Positions 1 through 9,284 are shown, counted from the stretch's first letter. The stretch: DNA of 35,825 nucleotides from an uncultured Porphyromonadaceae bacterium (GCA_947175225.1 CAMWLX010000002.1:1-35825); one strand, 5' to 3'. A program made the numbers and translations. The notes: a model not told the origin generated them from the sequence alone.

Positions 1-1
1 G

Positions 2-121
2 TGTAAAGATATAATTGATGAGATTGATGATGCAATAGCATCCTCTTTTCTTCTTTCAAAAGAAGAAATTTCTTATATAAAAAATTATATTTTAAAATAT
101 AGACTTAACGATGGAGTATAA
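2..121 (+). CDS. C-terminal fragment of an upstream protein, probably a restriction-associated DNA methyltransferase (truncated by window start)
   Basis: Open frame from the window edge: CKDIIDEIDDAIASSFLLSKEEISYIKNYILKYRLNDGV*. The tail resembles C-termini of N6-adenine MTases (..I.nYilkYR..). It overlaps the next start codon by 11 bp. Confidence 0.5.
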   Translation, partial: CKDIIDEIDDAIASSFLLSKEEISYIKNYILKYRLNDGV

Positions 122-1211
122 ATTTAACGTAATAGATTTATTTTCTGGCGTAGGAGGTCTTTCGCATGGATTCAAAGTCGCTGGTTTTAATGTAGTTTTA
201 GCCAACGAAATTAATCCTACCATTGCTGAGTCTTACAGAAGAAATAATCCAGACACTTTAATGATCAATGTTGACATTAAAGACTTGGTTGATAACTTTG
301 ACAGGTATATTAATCAATTTGAATTTAACAAAGATTTACTAAATCATATTGATGTTATTATCGGAGGTCCTCCATGTCAAGGTTTTTCAATGGCTGGCGG
401 TCGCATCCGGAAAGCCAATGAATTTATTGAGGACGAAAGAAATTTTCTTTTCAAATATTATTTTAAGATGATTCAAAAGTTTGAACCATCATTCTTCGTA
501 TTTGAAAATGTCACCGGTATTCTTTCAAGTAATGGAGGTGATATAATTAGGCAAATTATATCCATCTTTTCAGACCCTAATAATTTAAAAAAAGGTGCAT
601 ATCATCTCAGTATTAATGTTCTTAATGCTGCTGATTTTGGCGTTCCTCAAAATAGGAAACGAGTTTTAATTATAGGCTCTAAATCCCCTTTCAACTTTCA
701 ACATATAAAGGAATTGGTTCTACCTACTTTGCCAAAGGAAAAGATTAAAATATTCTCAGCCCATCCGTCAGTTAAAGATGCAATATTTGATCTCGCGCAC
801 ATCTCTCCTTTTGCGGCAAACAACATTCCTAATCACGTCGCAACAAAGCATAGCGAGAAAGCATTAGCGAGAATTAGGAAGATTAAGCCTAATCAAAACT
901 GGACTGCTCTTGATGAGGAAATCAAATCTGTTCATAGTGGTTCTTATGGACGATTAGATTGGAATAAAGCGGCAACAACAATCACTACCAGATTTGATAC
1001 ACCTTCAGCAGGGCGTTATATACACCCTTCTCTTGATCGCACCTTAACACCAAGGGAGGCAGCTCGTATACAAACATTTCCAGATGATTTTATTTTTTTC
1101 GGTTCAAAATCTTCTATTTGCACGCAAATTGGTAATGCGGTTCCTCCTCGTTTAGCTGAATATATCGCTTATATGATTAGATATCTACTTAATAATGAAA
1201 GCATCAGATAA
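111..1211 (+). CDS. DNA (cytosine-5-)-methyltransferase
   Basis: Motif I DLFSGVGGLSHGF, motif IV GGPPCQGFS, motif VI ENV, QNRKRV and the C-terminal IGNAVPP motif are all present in order. Confidence 0.96.
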   Translation: MEYKFNVIDLFSGVGGLSHGFKVAGFNVVLANEINPTIAESYRRNNPDTLMINVDIKDLVDNFDRYINQFEFNKDLLNHIDVIIGGPPCQGFSMAGGRIRKANEFIEDERNFLFKYYFKMIQKFEPSFFVFENVTGILSSNGGDIIRQIISIFSDPNNLKKGAYHLSINVLNAADFGVPQNRKRVLIIGSKSPFNFQHIKELVLPTLPKEKIKIFSAHPSVKDAIFDLAHISPFAANNIPNHVATKHSEKALARIRKIKPNQNWTALDEEIKSVHSGSYGRLDWNKAATTITTRFDTPSAGRYIHPSLDRTLTPREAARIQTFPDDFIFFGSKSSICTQIGNAVPPRLAEYIAYMIRYLLNNESIR

Positions 1212-3024
1212 CAAGTTAAAAAAACTTAAGTCCGCTGTAATATCTAAAGATGATTATTGGTATATAACAAAGCAAGAGTTAGATTTCAGTAAGCTTTGTT
1301 ATATTGCTGATATTTTGTCAAAGTGGGATGAGAATGGAGAACTTAATTATGAGGACTTTTTTAATAGTATAAAAATTACAGAACCTTATAATTCTTTCAT
1401 CAGCCAAACTGCTCACCGTGCTACTGTTAATCTCGCCCCCTATGGATTAGCAGTAGAAGGAAAAAATTACAACTCGTCTAATTTGACTCCAGTGTTTTAC
1501 AAAATTAAAAGTATTACTGGAGGCGATTTTAATAACACTACTCTATATCAAAAAATAATTGATAATCAAATAGAAAAAATAATTATTAAAACACAAAATA
1601 TCTGTATTTTTCCCATGATGTTCACGTTCAAGGTGCTCCTTACTTTGGGAGATGTCACGGGGTCTTACTCTGTGTCTAAAGACGAATTCAAAACATTCAT
1701 AGCCACCGCTTCTGAATGGAAAGAGTTTTTTGAAGTCGTTGATTCCATTTTGAGATATCGTTCTGACGAAAACTACAAAAAACAAATAGCACAAACTGTC
1801 GGTAAAAAGACCGCAAGTGATTCAAGACTTAATTTAGTTTTGAGTAATCACTCAATGATAGACGTATCCGATAATATAATATCTATCGTTTCGGAAAAAA
1901 TCGGAGAGGTTCGTATTAAAGTCGCTCAATACGAACTTACAAATCCTACGGTTATTGATATTGACAAAGCAAATAATAGGCTTGTATCAATCACAACATT
2001 TGATACTATCCAACAAGTATTGTTTGGAGCTCCTGGGGTTGGAAAATCGCATCATCTTAAATCGATATATGAAGATGAAAACGATGTGATTCGTATTACC
2101 TTCCATCCCGAAACCGATTATGCATCATTCGTTGGTTGCTATAAACCTCTATCTGATGGGGATGAAATTGTTTATAAATTTCAAGGACAGGCTTTTACAG
2201 AAGCTTATATTAAAGCATGGGAACGTTTTGTAGGCGATGCAGAACGTAAAGACACATACCTTGTTATAGAGGAAGTTAATCGTGGAAATTGCGCTCAAAT
2301 TTTTGGTGATATTTTCCAACTTCTTGACCGTAACGAGCAAGGTTTCTCTGAATATACCGTACGACCCGATAAAGATCTTGCAACTTATCTCAAAGATGAG
2401 TTCAATAACATAGCTTCAAATCTCAATAAAATAAAGCCCGGTCTTGATACAGGCGAAATTTTAATGTTGCCTCCTAATCTACATATCCTCGCAACTATGA
2501 ACACTTCAGATCAATCCCTTTTCCCGATTGACTCAGCGTTCAAGCGTCGCTGGGATTGGGTGTATATGCCGATAGAAACCAAACCCAAAGATGATGAAGG
2601 CGAAACCATTACTCGTCGTATAGTAACTAAAGAAAATATTTACGACTGGGGAGAATTTCTTGATAATGTCAATCAACGTATCTTCGCAACTACTGAATCA
2701 GAAGATAAGCAACTCGGATTTTGGTTCGTCAAACCGAAATCCGATGATACAACTATCTCGGCAGAAGATTTCGTTTCCAAAGTAATATTCTTCCTTTGGA
2801 ATGATATCTATAAAGATTTCGGAGATGATGCGACCTCAATCTTTTACTTTGCTCTGGACGGAAATCCTGATAGCAAGGAAAAGGTACGGCATTCTTTCAA
2901 AGACTTTACTCCTGCTTTTAAGAAAATAAATGTCTCTCTTGTTGACGCTTTTATAAAAAACTTGCGAGTTAAACCTATACCCGAAACGTCTGCTGATAAT
3001 TCTTCGGAGAACAGTACTGATTAA
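1195..3024 (+). CDS. McrB-like AAA+ GTPase subunit of restriction endonuclease (LlaJI.R1/YdiS-like)
   Basis: Walker A GAPGVGKSHHLK, Walker B LVIEEVNRGN, ATMNTSDQSLFPIDSAFKRRW. Overlaps the MTase by 17 bp. Confidence 0.9.
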   Translation: MKASDNKLKKLKSAVISKDDYWYITKQELDFSKLCYIADILSKWDENGELNYEDFFNSIKITEPYNSFISQTAHRATVNLAPYGLAVEGKNYNSSNLTPVFYKIKSITGGDFNNTTLYQKIIDNQIEKIIIKTQNICIFPMMFTFKVLLTLGDVTGSYSVSKDEFKTFIATASEWKEFFEVVDSILRYRSDENYKKQIAQTVGKKTASDSRLNLVLSNHSMIDVSDNIISIVSEKIGEVRIKVAQYELTNPTVIDIDKANNRLVSITTFDTIQQVLFGAPGVGKSHHLKSIYEDENDVIRITFHPETDYASFVGCYKPLSDGDEIVYKFQGQAFTEAYIKAWERFVGDAERKDTYLVIEEVNRGNCAQIFGDIFQLLDRNEQGFSEYTVRPDKDLATYLKDEFNNIASNLNKIKPGLDTGEILMLPPNLHILATMNTSDQSLFPIDSAFKRRWDWVYMPIETKPKDDEGETITRRIVTKENIYDWGEFLDNVNQRIFATTESEDKQLGFWFVKPKSDDTTISAEDFVSKVIFFLWNDIYKDFGDDATSIFYFALDGNPDSKEKVRHSFKDFTPAFKKINVSLVDAFIKNLRVKPIPETSADNSSENSTD

Positions 3025-3028
3025 CCCG

Positions 3029-4750
3029 ATGAGAATAGTAATTGAAGATTACCCATACGACGAGCAGAAACTTCGTGAAGTAGTTCCTGCCCGTATGTTG
3101 GATTTCCCAAATAAAAAAGGGGAAATACGACCTCCGTATGTCGGGTACTGTTACAACCCCGAAATTAACGATTGTATTTTCTTTCTCCCAAAGGTTGTCC
3201 TCACTAAAGATATAGAAGACGAAAAGGACGAAACCGGTCTCGGTCTTGTATTTGACAAATATAATCCTACCGATCTTCTTGATTTTGACAACAAAAACCT
3301 TGATGATGCAGACCGCAAATTCCTCCAGAATTTTGCTATTTGGATTTACCGCGCAATAAGTGTTTTTTATAAGCATAACAACACTACTATTGTCAGTCGT
3401 CATTCTTATGTCGGTGTTGATGCCTCACCTAAGAAAAAAGAAGGAACACTTATTGACGTGATATTATCTCTTATTCGATTCGCTAAAGAACACCGCGATT
3501 TCGTAATGTTTGAGATAAAAAATATCCATCGTGGATATAATCGCGTTAATTGGCGAAAAACCATCTCTCATCAATTACCTACCAAACAAGGTAAGTCTCC
3601 TGTATATCTGAATCCTATAAATAAGAAAAAACAGATTGATTTTGACGAGGAGTTGTTTGTTATTTATTTCTCAATTCTCGAATATGTTCATAAACAATTC
3701 AATTTTCCTGTCGAAATCAACTGTAACTATGAAACCATAAAGAGTGCCGAGTTTCGGCATTATCTTAACGGTTATGGCAAAATCCGTCTCCGTCAAATAA
3801 AGTATAAGTATTTTAGCGATACATCCTTGAAATTATGGAACTTATGTTATAAGTTCTTTGAGAACACAGATAGGCTGAATTCTACCCATAACGTTGAGGA
3901 TTTCCTTATTGCAAAGGACTTTAACATTGTATTCGAGTCAATCATCGAATCACTCCTGGGAGAAGAAGTTCCAAAAGGTCTCAAAGAACAATACGACGGA
4001 AAGAGGATAGACCATATATATCCTTACAATGCGCTTGTACATTCCGAGGACAACATATATCACATTGCCGATAGTAAATATTACAAAGTCGGTTCTTCCA
4101 TAGGTAAGGAGTCTATCTACAAACAATATACATACGCCAAGAATGTTATTCAACTTACTCTTAACATTCTCTTTGGCAAAGGAGATATGGAAACCAAGAA
4201 ACGGAACGGTTATATCCCATATCGAGATGAAATTACCGAGGGTTACAACATTACACCTAATTTCTTTATCTCTGCTAAAATCGAAAGCGAAAATTCCGGT
4301 GAACGGTATTCCTATTCCAATGACAATTTAACTCCACACAATGTCGATGATGAAGGTAATCCTATTATGAAGTATAGGATTTTCCAATTCGAGAATAGAT
4401 TGTTTGACCGCGACACACTGATACTTTCTCATTATGACATTAACTTCTTATATATCATTGCGCTCTATGGTAAGCATAATCAATTTGAGCAAGAAAGTTT
4501 CCGAGTGCGTGCTCGCAAGATCTTTAGGGAGTTTGCAATACGGCTCTTATCAGATTACTACTCCTTTTATAAGGTAGATCCTGCTCCAGAGTCTATTGAA
4601 GATTTTGTCAATTCTCATTTCAGAGAGTTATCAGGTAAACTTTTCCACTATAACGACACCCTCATTCTTGCTCTTGAAAAAGGACACGAAGACACCGCCA
4701 TAATAAAATCCAAATATTCCGAAATAATTACCGAGTACAAACTTGTATAA
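3029..4750 (+). CDS. McrC-like restriction nuclease subunit (LlaJI.R2/YdjA-like, PD-(D/E)xK)
   Basis: Directly downstream of the McrB-like gene. Nuclease-like motif RIDHIYPYNALVHSEDNIYHIADSKYYKV (D...DxK). Confidence 0.8.
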   Translation: MRIVIEDYPYDEQKLREVVPARMLDFPNKKGEIRPPYVGYCYNPEINDCIFFLPKVVLTKDIEDEKDETGLGLVFDKYNPTDLLDFDNKNLDDADRKFLQNFAIWIYRAISVFYKHNNTTIVSRHSYVGVDASPKKKEGTLIDVILSLIRFAKEHRDFVMFEIKNIHRGYNRVNWRKTISHQLPTKQGKSPVYLNPINKKKQIDFDEELFVIYFSILEYVHKQFNFPVEINCNYETIKSAEFRHYLNGYGKIRLRQIKYKYFSDTSLKLWNLCYKFFENTDRLNSTHNVEDFLIAKDFNIVFESIIESLLGEEVPKGLKEQYDGKRIDHIYPYNALVHSEDNIYHIADSKYYKVGSSIGKESIYKQYTYAKNVIQLTLNILFGKGDMETKKRNGYIPYRDEITEGYNITPNFFISAKIESENSGERYSYSNDNLTPHNVDDEGNPIMKYRIFQFENRLFDRDTLILSHYDINFLYIIALYGKHNQFEQESFRVRARKIFREFAIRLLSDYYSFYKVDPAPESIEDFVNSHFRELSGKLFHYNDTLILALEKGHEDTAIIKSKYSEIITEYKLV

Positions 4751-4751
4751 T

Positions 4752-5968
4752 ATGATTACGATATGTCATAACTTCGACCCTGAACAATTCGATTGGCTAT
4801 GGGCTAAATATGTAAATGGGGGCAACATTACACAACATTGCTTTATTTGCCTTAAAGGCACACAGAGTAAGAAATTCAGTAAGGCTTATAACCCTTATAT
4901 GGTTAATCAGACCGTTATCGTTATGGACGAAAAGCCGGAGGGTGAATATGATGCTATATATTTTTGTGGAGTTTCCAAAAAAGGTTTCGACCATAATGTT
5001 CACCTTGTAGTGCGCCCTGAACAGGGCACCAACTCTGAGTGGAAATTTGAGAATTGGCACGCTGATATTGAGAATGGCACAGTTGAAATACTTCCTTGTG
5101 CCGGAGAGTTAAAACCTGAATATTTCAGCGAGCCATATAACGACCATTATTATACCTGCCGTAACTTCCTTTGGATGGTGCGGCAATATTATCCTGAAGC
5201 TCTCGACCTTGACAAGCAGATAATAACCTGCGTCAAGGATTCCGATGGTAATTACGACACCGACCAACGTATCCCAATCTCGCTTGATGAGTGGCGCGTC
5301 ATTCTCCGCGACCTTGCAGAGAACGACGTTGACTCATGGAATCTTTTGCGTGAGTTTCACAAGGCAAAAGACCATACAGCGTATGTGCGCGATGTTGCTG
5401 TTGCTCGAAATTCTTCTCGCCCTGCAATTATTAAGAAAATTGAAGCCCTCGGACTTCTCATTGCCGGACGTAACGGCAAGTTCAGAGTGGTACGTCGTCT
5501 TAATCAGAGGTCAGAATGTTGGTGGCCGGTGTTCTTCAATATGAAATTTGAAGACTCGACCAAAGAAACAATCTATTCGCTCCGTCACGATCTTGTCGTT
5601 GTTATGGACGAAATGACAAAGACAAAGCGTAGCGGTGCTTCCACATCCATAGAGAGTAAAGGAACTGTCGGTTATCCTACATTTTATTTCTTTGAGATGG
5701 GTCTGAATGTCGGTGATGTTCTGACTTTCACCGAAGACCCCTCTATTACTGCTGTTGTTGCCACTAACCGAAAAGTTATCTTCAACGGAAAAAAACTTAC
5801 CTTACACCTCTCACAAACGAGTTGCGCGGTAAGAATAGCCGTATGGGTAAATATTGGACTTTCAACGGTAAGACTATTGACGAACTTTACTACGACACCT
5901 ATTTCCCCAACGGCAAGACCTTTGCAGAGTACCAAGCCGAAGAAGAACGTCGCAAAAATCAGCAATAA
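4752..5968 (+). CDS. Restriction-cluster-associated protein with putative C-terminal RAMA/DUF4357-like domain, split by a -1 frameshift at 5789-5795
   Basis: Frame 0 is sensible to GDVLTFTEDPSITAVVATNRKVIFNGKK. In frame -1 the sequence continues TYLTPLTNELRGKNSRMGKYWTFNGKTIDELYYDTYFPNGKTFAEYQAEEERRKNQQ* and ends 2 nt before the next ATG. The frame-0 tail to 6020 is low-complexity nonsense. Start set to ATG 4752 rather than TTG 4743. Confidence 0.7.
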
Positions 5969-5970
5969 TT

Positions 5971-6126
5971 ATGGACGAATACGACGATTTAGACACCTAC
6001 AACTGCGAGCCGGTACATGACGGCTGGGTTGACTTCGACTATAACGAAAACACGGGCGAGTTGTCGGATCTCTTTGACGAAACTGACCTCGACCAATATA
6101 TAGACAACTTAAACGACTGGGACTAA
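5971..6126 (+). CDS. Ultra-acidic small protein (51 aa), not in the supplied ORF track
   Basis: MDEYDDLDTYNCEPVHDGWVDFDYNENTGELSDLFDETDLDQYIDNLNDWD*. 19 D/E residues, no K or R. Operon-like spacing to both neighbours. Confidence 0.7.
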   Translation: MDEYDDLDTYNCEPVHDGWVDFDYNENTGELSDLFDETDLDQYIDNLNDWD

Positions 6127-6145
6127 ACTTTAATTATTAACTAAT

Positions 6146-6352
6146 ATGAAAAAATCATCACTTCTTGCTCTTGTAGGTGTTGGGTTGTTCATTCTTAGCA
6201 ACCTGTACTACCTTATCGTGACCTATTGTGTTGATGCCCCTTGGGAACACGACTGGTACGACACATTTGGAAAAATGTTCCAAATTACCTCCTTTATCGG
6301 GTGGATTCTTGTAGGTCAATTCTTCCTCTCTCTCTATAAAAAATCCAAATAA
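6146..6352 (+). CDS. Small membrane protein (2 predicted TM segments)
   Basis: Hydrophobic segments SLLALVGVGLFILSNLYYLIV and FIGWILVGQFFLSLY. ATG, operon spacing. Confidence 0.7.
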   Translation: MKKSSLLALVGVGLFILSNLYYLIVTYCVDAPWEHDWYDTFGKMFQITSFIGWILVGQFFLSLYKKSK

Positions 6353-6353
6353 T

Positions 6354-6722
6354 ATGGCAAACGAAAATATCAACGAGGTACTGGGTATCGAAGAATCTCC
6401 GAACCCTAACTCCAATTCCTCTCAGGAAATGGAATCTGAATCCACATCAAACAATGCCGCAGAGAATACTCTTAATGTGATTGCAGGTATTGTCCTTTGG
6501 GTGGGTATTATAGGCTCCATTTTTTGCCTTTTTACTCTTACTACTAGAAAGGTTGTAGACCATACATATCATTACAGTATTCACTATGATACTATCTTCA
6601 ACCCTTCGGGTTTAGCCGTTTCCATTGGAGTTCTTTTATCCACTCTTACTACTTGGGCTGTGCTTAAAGTGATTGCTAATATTTCCCTTTCACTTAAAGA
6701 AATAAATTCTAAAATCAAATAA
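6354..6722 (+). CDS. Small membrane protein (2 predicted TM segments)
   Basis: Hydrophilic N-terminus, then TLNVIAGIVLWVGIIGSIFCLFTL and GLAVSIGVLLSTLTTWAVLKVI. Starts 1 nt after the previous stop. Confidence 0.7.
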   Translation: MANENINEVLGIEESPNPNSNSSQEMESESTSNNAAENTLNVIAGIVLWVGIIGSIFCLFTLTTRKVVDHTYHYSIHYDTIFNPSGLAVSIGVLLSTLTTWAVLKVIANISLSLKEINSKIK

Positions 6723-6832
6723 GGGAGTTGCGGCACCGCCGCCGCGCTTTCGTAAATCGAGCCTAAGGTCTCGACCATAAGGTTTCAACCTTTAGCACAA
6801 CGAGCGTAGGCGAGTTAATCGCTAACTCATTC

Positions 6833-6858
6833 GACCCTTCGGACACCTCCGAGGGGTC
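6833..6858 (+). terminator. Strong hairpin, putative terminator of the restriction operon
   Basis: GACCCTTCGGA-cacc-TCCGAGGGGTC (11-bp stem, one G-T pair) followed by TTGTT. A smaller hairpin GAGTTA-atcgc-TAACTC sits at 6812-6828. Confidence 0.5.
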
Positions 6859-7154
6859 TTGTTGCATATGGGCTTTCCGCTTTGACAGATTTTCGCAGAT
6901 AAAGGATTTTACCGTTCTTTTTTCCTCATTCAGCCGGGAGGTGGGGTATTCACATACGCCTTGATTTAGTGTTTGGCAGGTGTCGGAAACTGGTCTGCAT
7001 TATTGAATACTTCCTCAAAGGTATGGGCTACACGGTGGATATGATGCTTTGCCATTGAGGGATAACCTCTTTTGAGTGCGGAGAGTCAACAGCTTTCGCC
7101 GAGTGAGGCTAACGATATTATGATTTTGCGAGACAGTTTTTGAATTGCTCACCG

Positions 7155-7230
7155 GGTCTATTTTCCCATCTGCAATGTTAGGTCGCCAACTCAACTTCCC
7201 TGCGGCTCTCTATAACCGCTCCGCTATTTA
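7155..7230. repeat. 76-bp direct repeat, copy 1
   Basis: GGTCTATTTTCCCATCTGCAATGTTAGGTCGCCAACTCAACTTCCCTGCGGCTCTCTATAACCGCTCCGCTATTTA, identical to 18758-18833. Confidence 0.95.
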
Positions 7231-7390
7231 TAAAACAATTTTACAAAAAATGGTACAAGCCTCATTTTTAGCCGCTAACGCTTAAAATTCTTTAGTAAAT
7301 TTTTGTTCGGTCTCAAACAGCTACCCTGATTTGGCAGTGTAAAAATTAAGAGCCTCAGCTCACAAGTTAAACTTCAAAAAATTCAAAATC

Positions 7391-7585
7391 ATGACATACG
7401 TTAGCTGCATCTCACTCGACAAAAACCGCCGCCTCAAAGAATATCAAGTAGAGGTTATCACCTTCAACGGCGAAAGCGAAATCGTTTATGTAGTAGCCCG
7501 CACCTCCGAGGAAGCTCAGGCTAAAGCCGCAGACCAGATGCCCGACGCCGACTATACAATGGTTCAAGGCTGCTGGGAATACTAA
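7391..7585 (+). CDS. Small uncharacterised protein (64 aa), MTYVS family, intact copy
   Basis: MTYVSCISLDKNRRLKEYQVEVITFNGESEIVYVVARTSEEAQAKAADQMPDADYTMVQGCWEY. A paralogue lies at 17749-18000. Followed by an intrinsic terminator. Confidence 0.8.
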   Translation: MTYVSCISLDKNRRLKEYQVEVITFNGESEIVYVVARTSEEAQAKAADQMPDADYTMVQGCWEY

Positions 7586-7609
7586 TCCCACCTCCCAACG
7601 GAAAGAGGG

Positions 7610-7634
7610 TTGACCCGACAGGTCAATTTTTTTT
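7610..7634 (+). terminator. Intrinsic terminator of the small MTYVS gene
   Basis: TTGACC-cgaca-GGTCAA followed by TTTTTTTT. Confidence 0.85.
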
Positions 7635-7648
7635 CTCTACGAGCGAGT

Positions 7649-7694
7649 TCGGCTGCGCTCGGCATAGGTCAAGCGAGCTTGACTCTCTGCTCTC
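7649..7694. repeat. Palindrome-cored dispersed repeat, copy 1
   Basis: CTCGGCATA-gg-TCAAGC-GA-GCTTGA-...-TCTGCTCTC. Confidence 0.75.
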
Positions 7695-7738
7695 ACTGGC
7701 ACGAACTGTCTGCTCACATCTGCCACCGCTCTCATTAT

Positions 7739-7781
7739 CTATCGGCTCTCCGGCACCGCCTCTAAGCCGAGGGGCGCGGTC
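7739..7781. repeat. 43-bp dispersed repeat, copy 1
   Basis: CTATCGGCTCTCCGGCACCGCCTCTAAGCCGAGGGGCGCGGTC; one mismatch to 18112-18154. Confidence 0.9.
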
Positions 7782-8014
7782 TCATCGGCTTGCCGCTTGC
7801 ACAGCAAGAACTCCTCCATATCTTCCGTGTTCCGTACAGGTTCGCTCGCGCGACTCCCGAGTTGACTACCCAAACAACGGGGGAGTTGGTTCTTGCCATA
7901 CAGTATTCCTTCAGTTTGTCAATCTCAGACGTTCAATAATTTAGGATAACCGAATTGCAACATTTTGGTGTTCGATTTTAAATGCGAAACTCCCAATTTA
8001 TCAAAAAATATTGC

Positions 8015-8022
8015 TAACTTTG
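8015..8022 (+). promoter_or_regulatory. Putative Bacteroidetes -7 element upstream of the WYL gene
   Basis: TAACTTTG matches TAnnTTTG. The -33 region is weak. Confidence 0.5.
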
Positions 8023-8164
8023 CACATATAAAACGCTCAAAATCTGACAATGACCTAAAGTAACAAAGACTAACGGCGAGAGCCGAAAAACTTTGAGAAC
8101 TCCTGAGTAGTCGTTACGGGCTTTAGTCAGCCTTCAGATGCTACTTGGGTATTCTGTAGATAAT

Positions 8165-9175
8165 ATGGCGCAGACTAAAAACGCACTGATACGGCAGCGA
8201 GTCATTGACAGATGTCTCCGGAGTCCGAAACAGTACTCTATCATGGATATGATGGAGAAGTGTAACATTGCGCTTGAAGAGGCTGGGTATAAACCTGTAA
8301 CTTCCAAAAATACCATTTTAGAGGACCTTCGTGGTATCGAAAGTAACTTTCCGGAAGCAAGAATTATTCAGAAGAAATCGGGAAGGTCTCTTTTCTACGA
8401 ATATGAGGATAAGAATTTCTCAATCTATAATATCCCCTTAGATGATGATGGTATGGCTAAGTTAGCCCAAACCATTTTCATTTTATCAAAGTTTGAGGGT
8501 ATGCCGAATTTTGAGTGGATTGATGAAATGATAAATCATTTCAAGTCCACACTCAATATACCTACCACAAAAGACTCTGTTGTTGGGTTTGACGATAATA
8601 TCTATCTCAAAAACCGTAATCACTTTTCACGGTTATTCAGTGCGATAATTGCCGAGCAAGCATTAATTATCACTTACCGTCCTTTTGGGAAAGATCCACT
8701 TGTGTATAACTTTCATCCTTATTATCTAAAACAGTATAATAAAAGATGGTTTCTATTTGGATGTGTAGATGGGAAAAACAACTTGTCAAATTTTCCTTTA
8801 GATCGTATAGAGGATATTGCAAACAGTACAGTTCCCTATCTTCCAAACACAAGGTTTGACTTCAATGACCTCTTTGAAGATGTCATTGGAGTATCAAATC
8901 TTTTTGATGATGCAGAAGTAATCAATTTCTCTGTCTCCTCTCAATCATTAGATTATATTACGACAAAACCAATCCTGCCGAATCAAAGGCATATAGAAAC
9001 ACGGGGGAATGAGACAATATTCGAGATAAAGACTATTATTAATAAGGAATTGATCCAGTTAATCTTATCATATGGTTCTGCTATTACAGTCTTGAAACCC
9101 CAGAAACTCGTCGAATTGATTTCAGAAGAAATAACAAAAAGTTTGAAAAATTATCAATCCGTTCAGATAAACTGA
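8165..9175 (+). CDS. WYL-domain transcriptional regulator
   Basis: N-terminal DNA-binding-like region (MAQTKNALIRQRVIDRCLRSPKQYSIMDMMEKCN). WYL core YNFHPYYLKQYNKRWFLFGCVDGKNNLSNFPLDRIEDI. Start set at ATG 8165. Confidence 0.85.
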   Translation: MAQTKNALIRQRVIDRCLRSPKQYSIMDMMEKCNIALEEAGYKPVTSKNTILEDLRGIESNFPEARIIQKKSGRSLFYEYEDKNFSIYNIPLDDDGMAKLAQTIFILSKFEGMPNFEWIDEMINHFKSTLNIPTTKDSVVGFDDNIYLKNRNHFSRLFSAIIAEQALIITYRPFGKDPLVYNFHPYYLKQYNKRWFLFGCVDGKNNLSNFPLDRIEDIANSTVPYLPNTRFDFNDLFEDVIGVSNLFDDAEVINFSVSSQSLDYITTKPILPNQRHIETRGNETIFEIKTIINKELIQLILSYGSAITVLKPQKLVELISEEITKSLKNYQSVQIN

Positions 9176-9178
9176 ACG
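9160..9178. promoter_or_regulatory. Putative WYL-regulator operator, site 1
   Basis: Perfect inverted repeat CGTTCAG-ATAAA-CTGAACG overlapping the WYL stop codon. Confidence 0.6.
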
Positions 9179-9256
9179 CATAGCCACTAATTTTGCAGCG
9201 TCGATATGAGAGCCGGATGTAGAGACTCAAATATCGGCGCTAAAATTTTTATTAAC

Positions 9257-9275
9257 CGTTCAGTTAGATTGAACT
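9257..9275. promoter_or_regulatory. Putative WYL-regulator operator, site 2
   Basis: CGTTCAGTTAGATTGAACT, same consensus as site 1 (GTTCA...TGAAC), just upstream of the -7 box at 9285. Confidence 0.6.
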
Positions 9276-9284
9276 CATTGCATT

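Noticed and set aside
7970-7990. Imperfect palindrome TTCGATTTTAAATGCGAA upstream of the WYL gene as an autoregulatory operator
   Set aside because: Does not match the GTTCAG-N5-YTGAAC sites near 9160-9275, and only 14 of 18 positions are symmetric.
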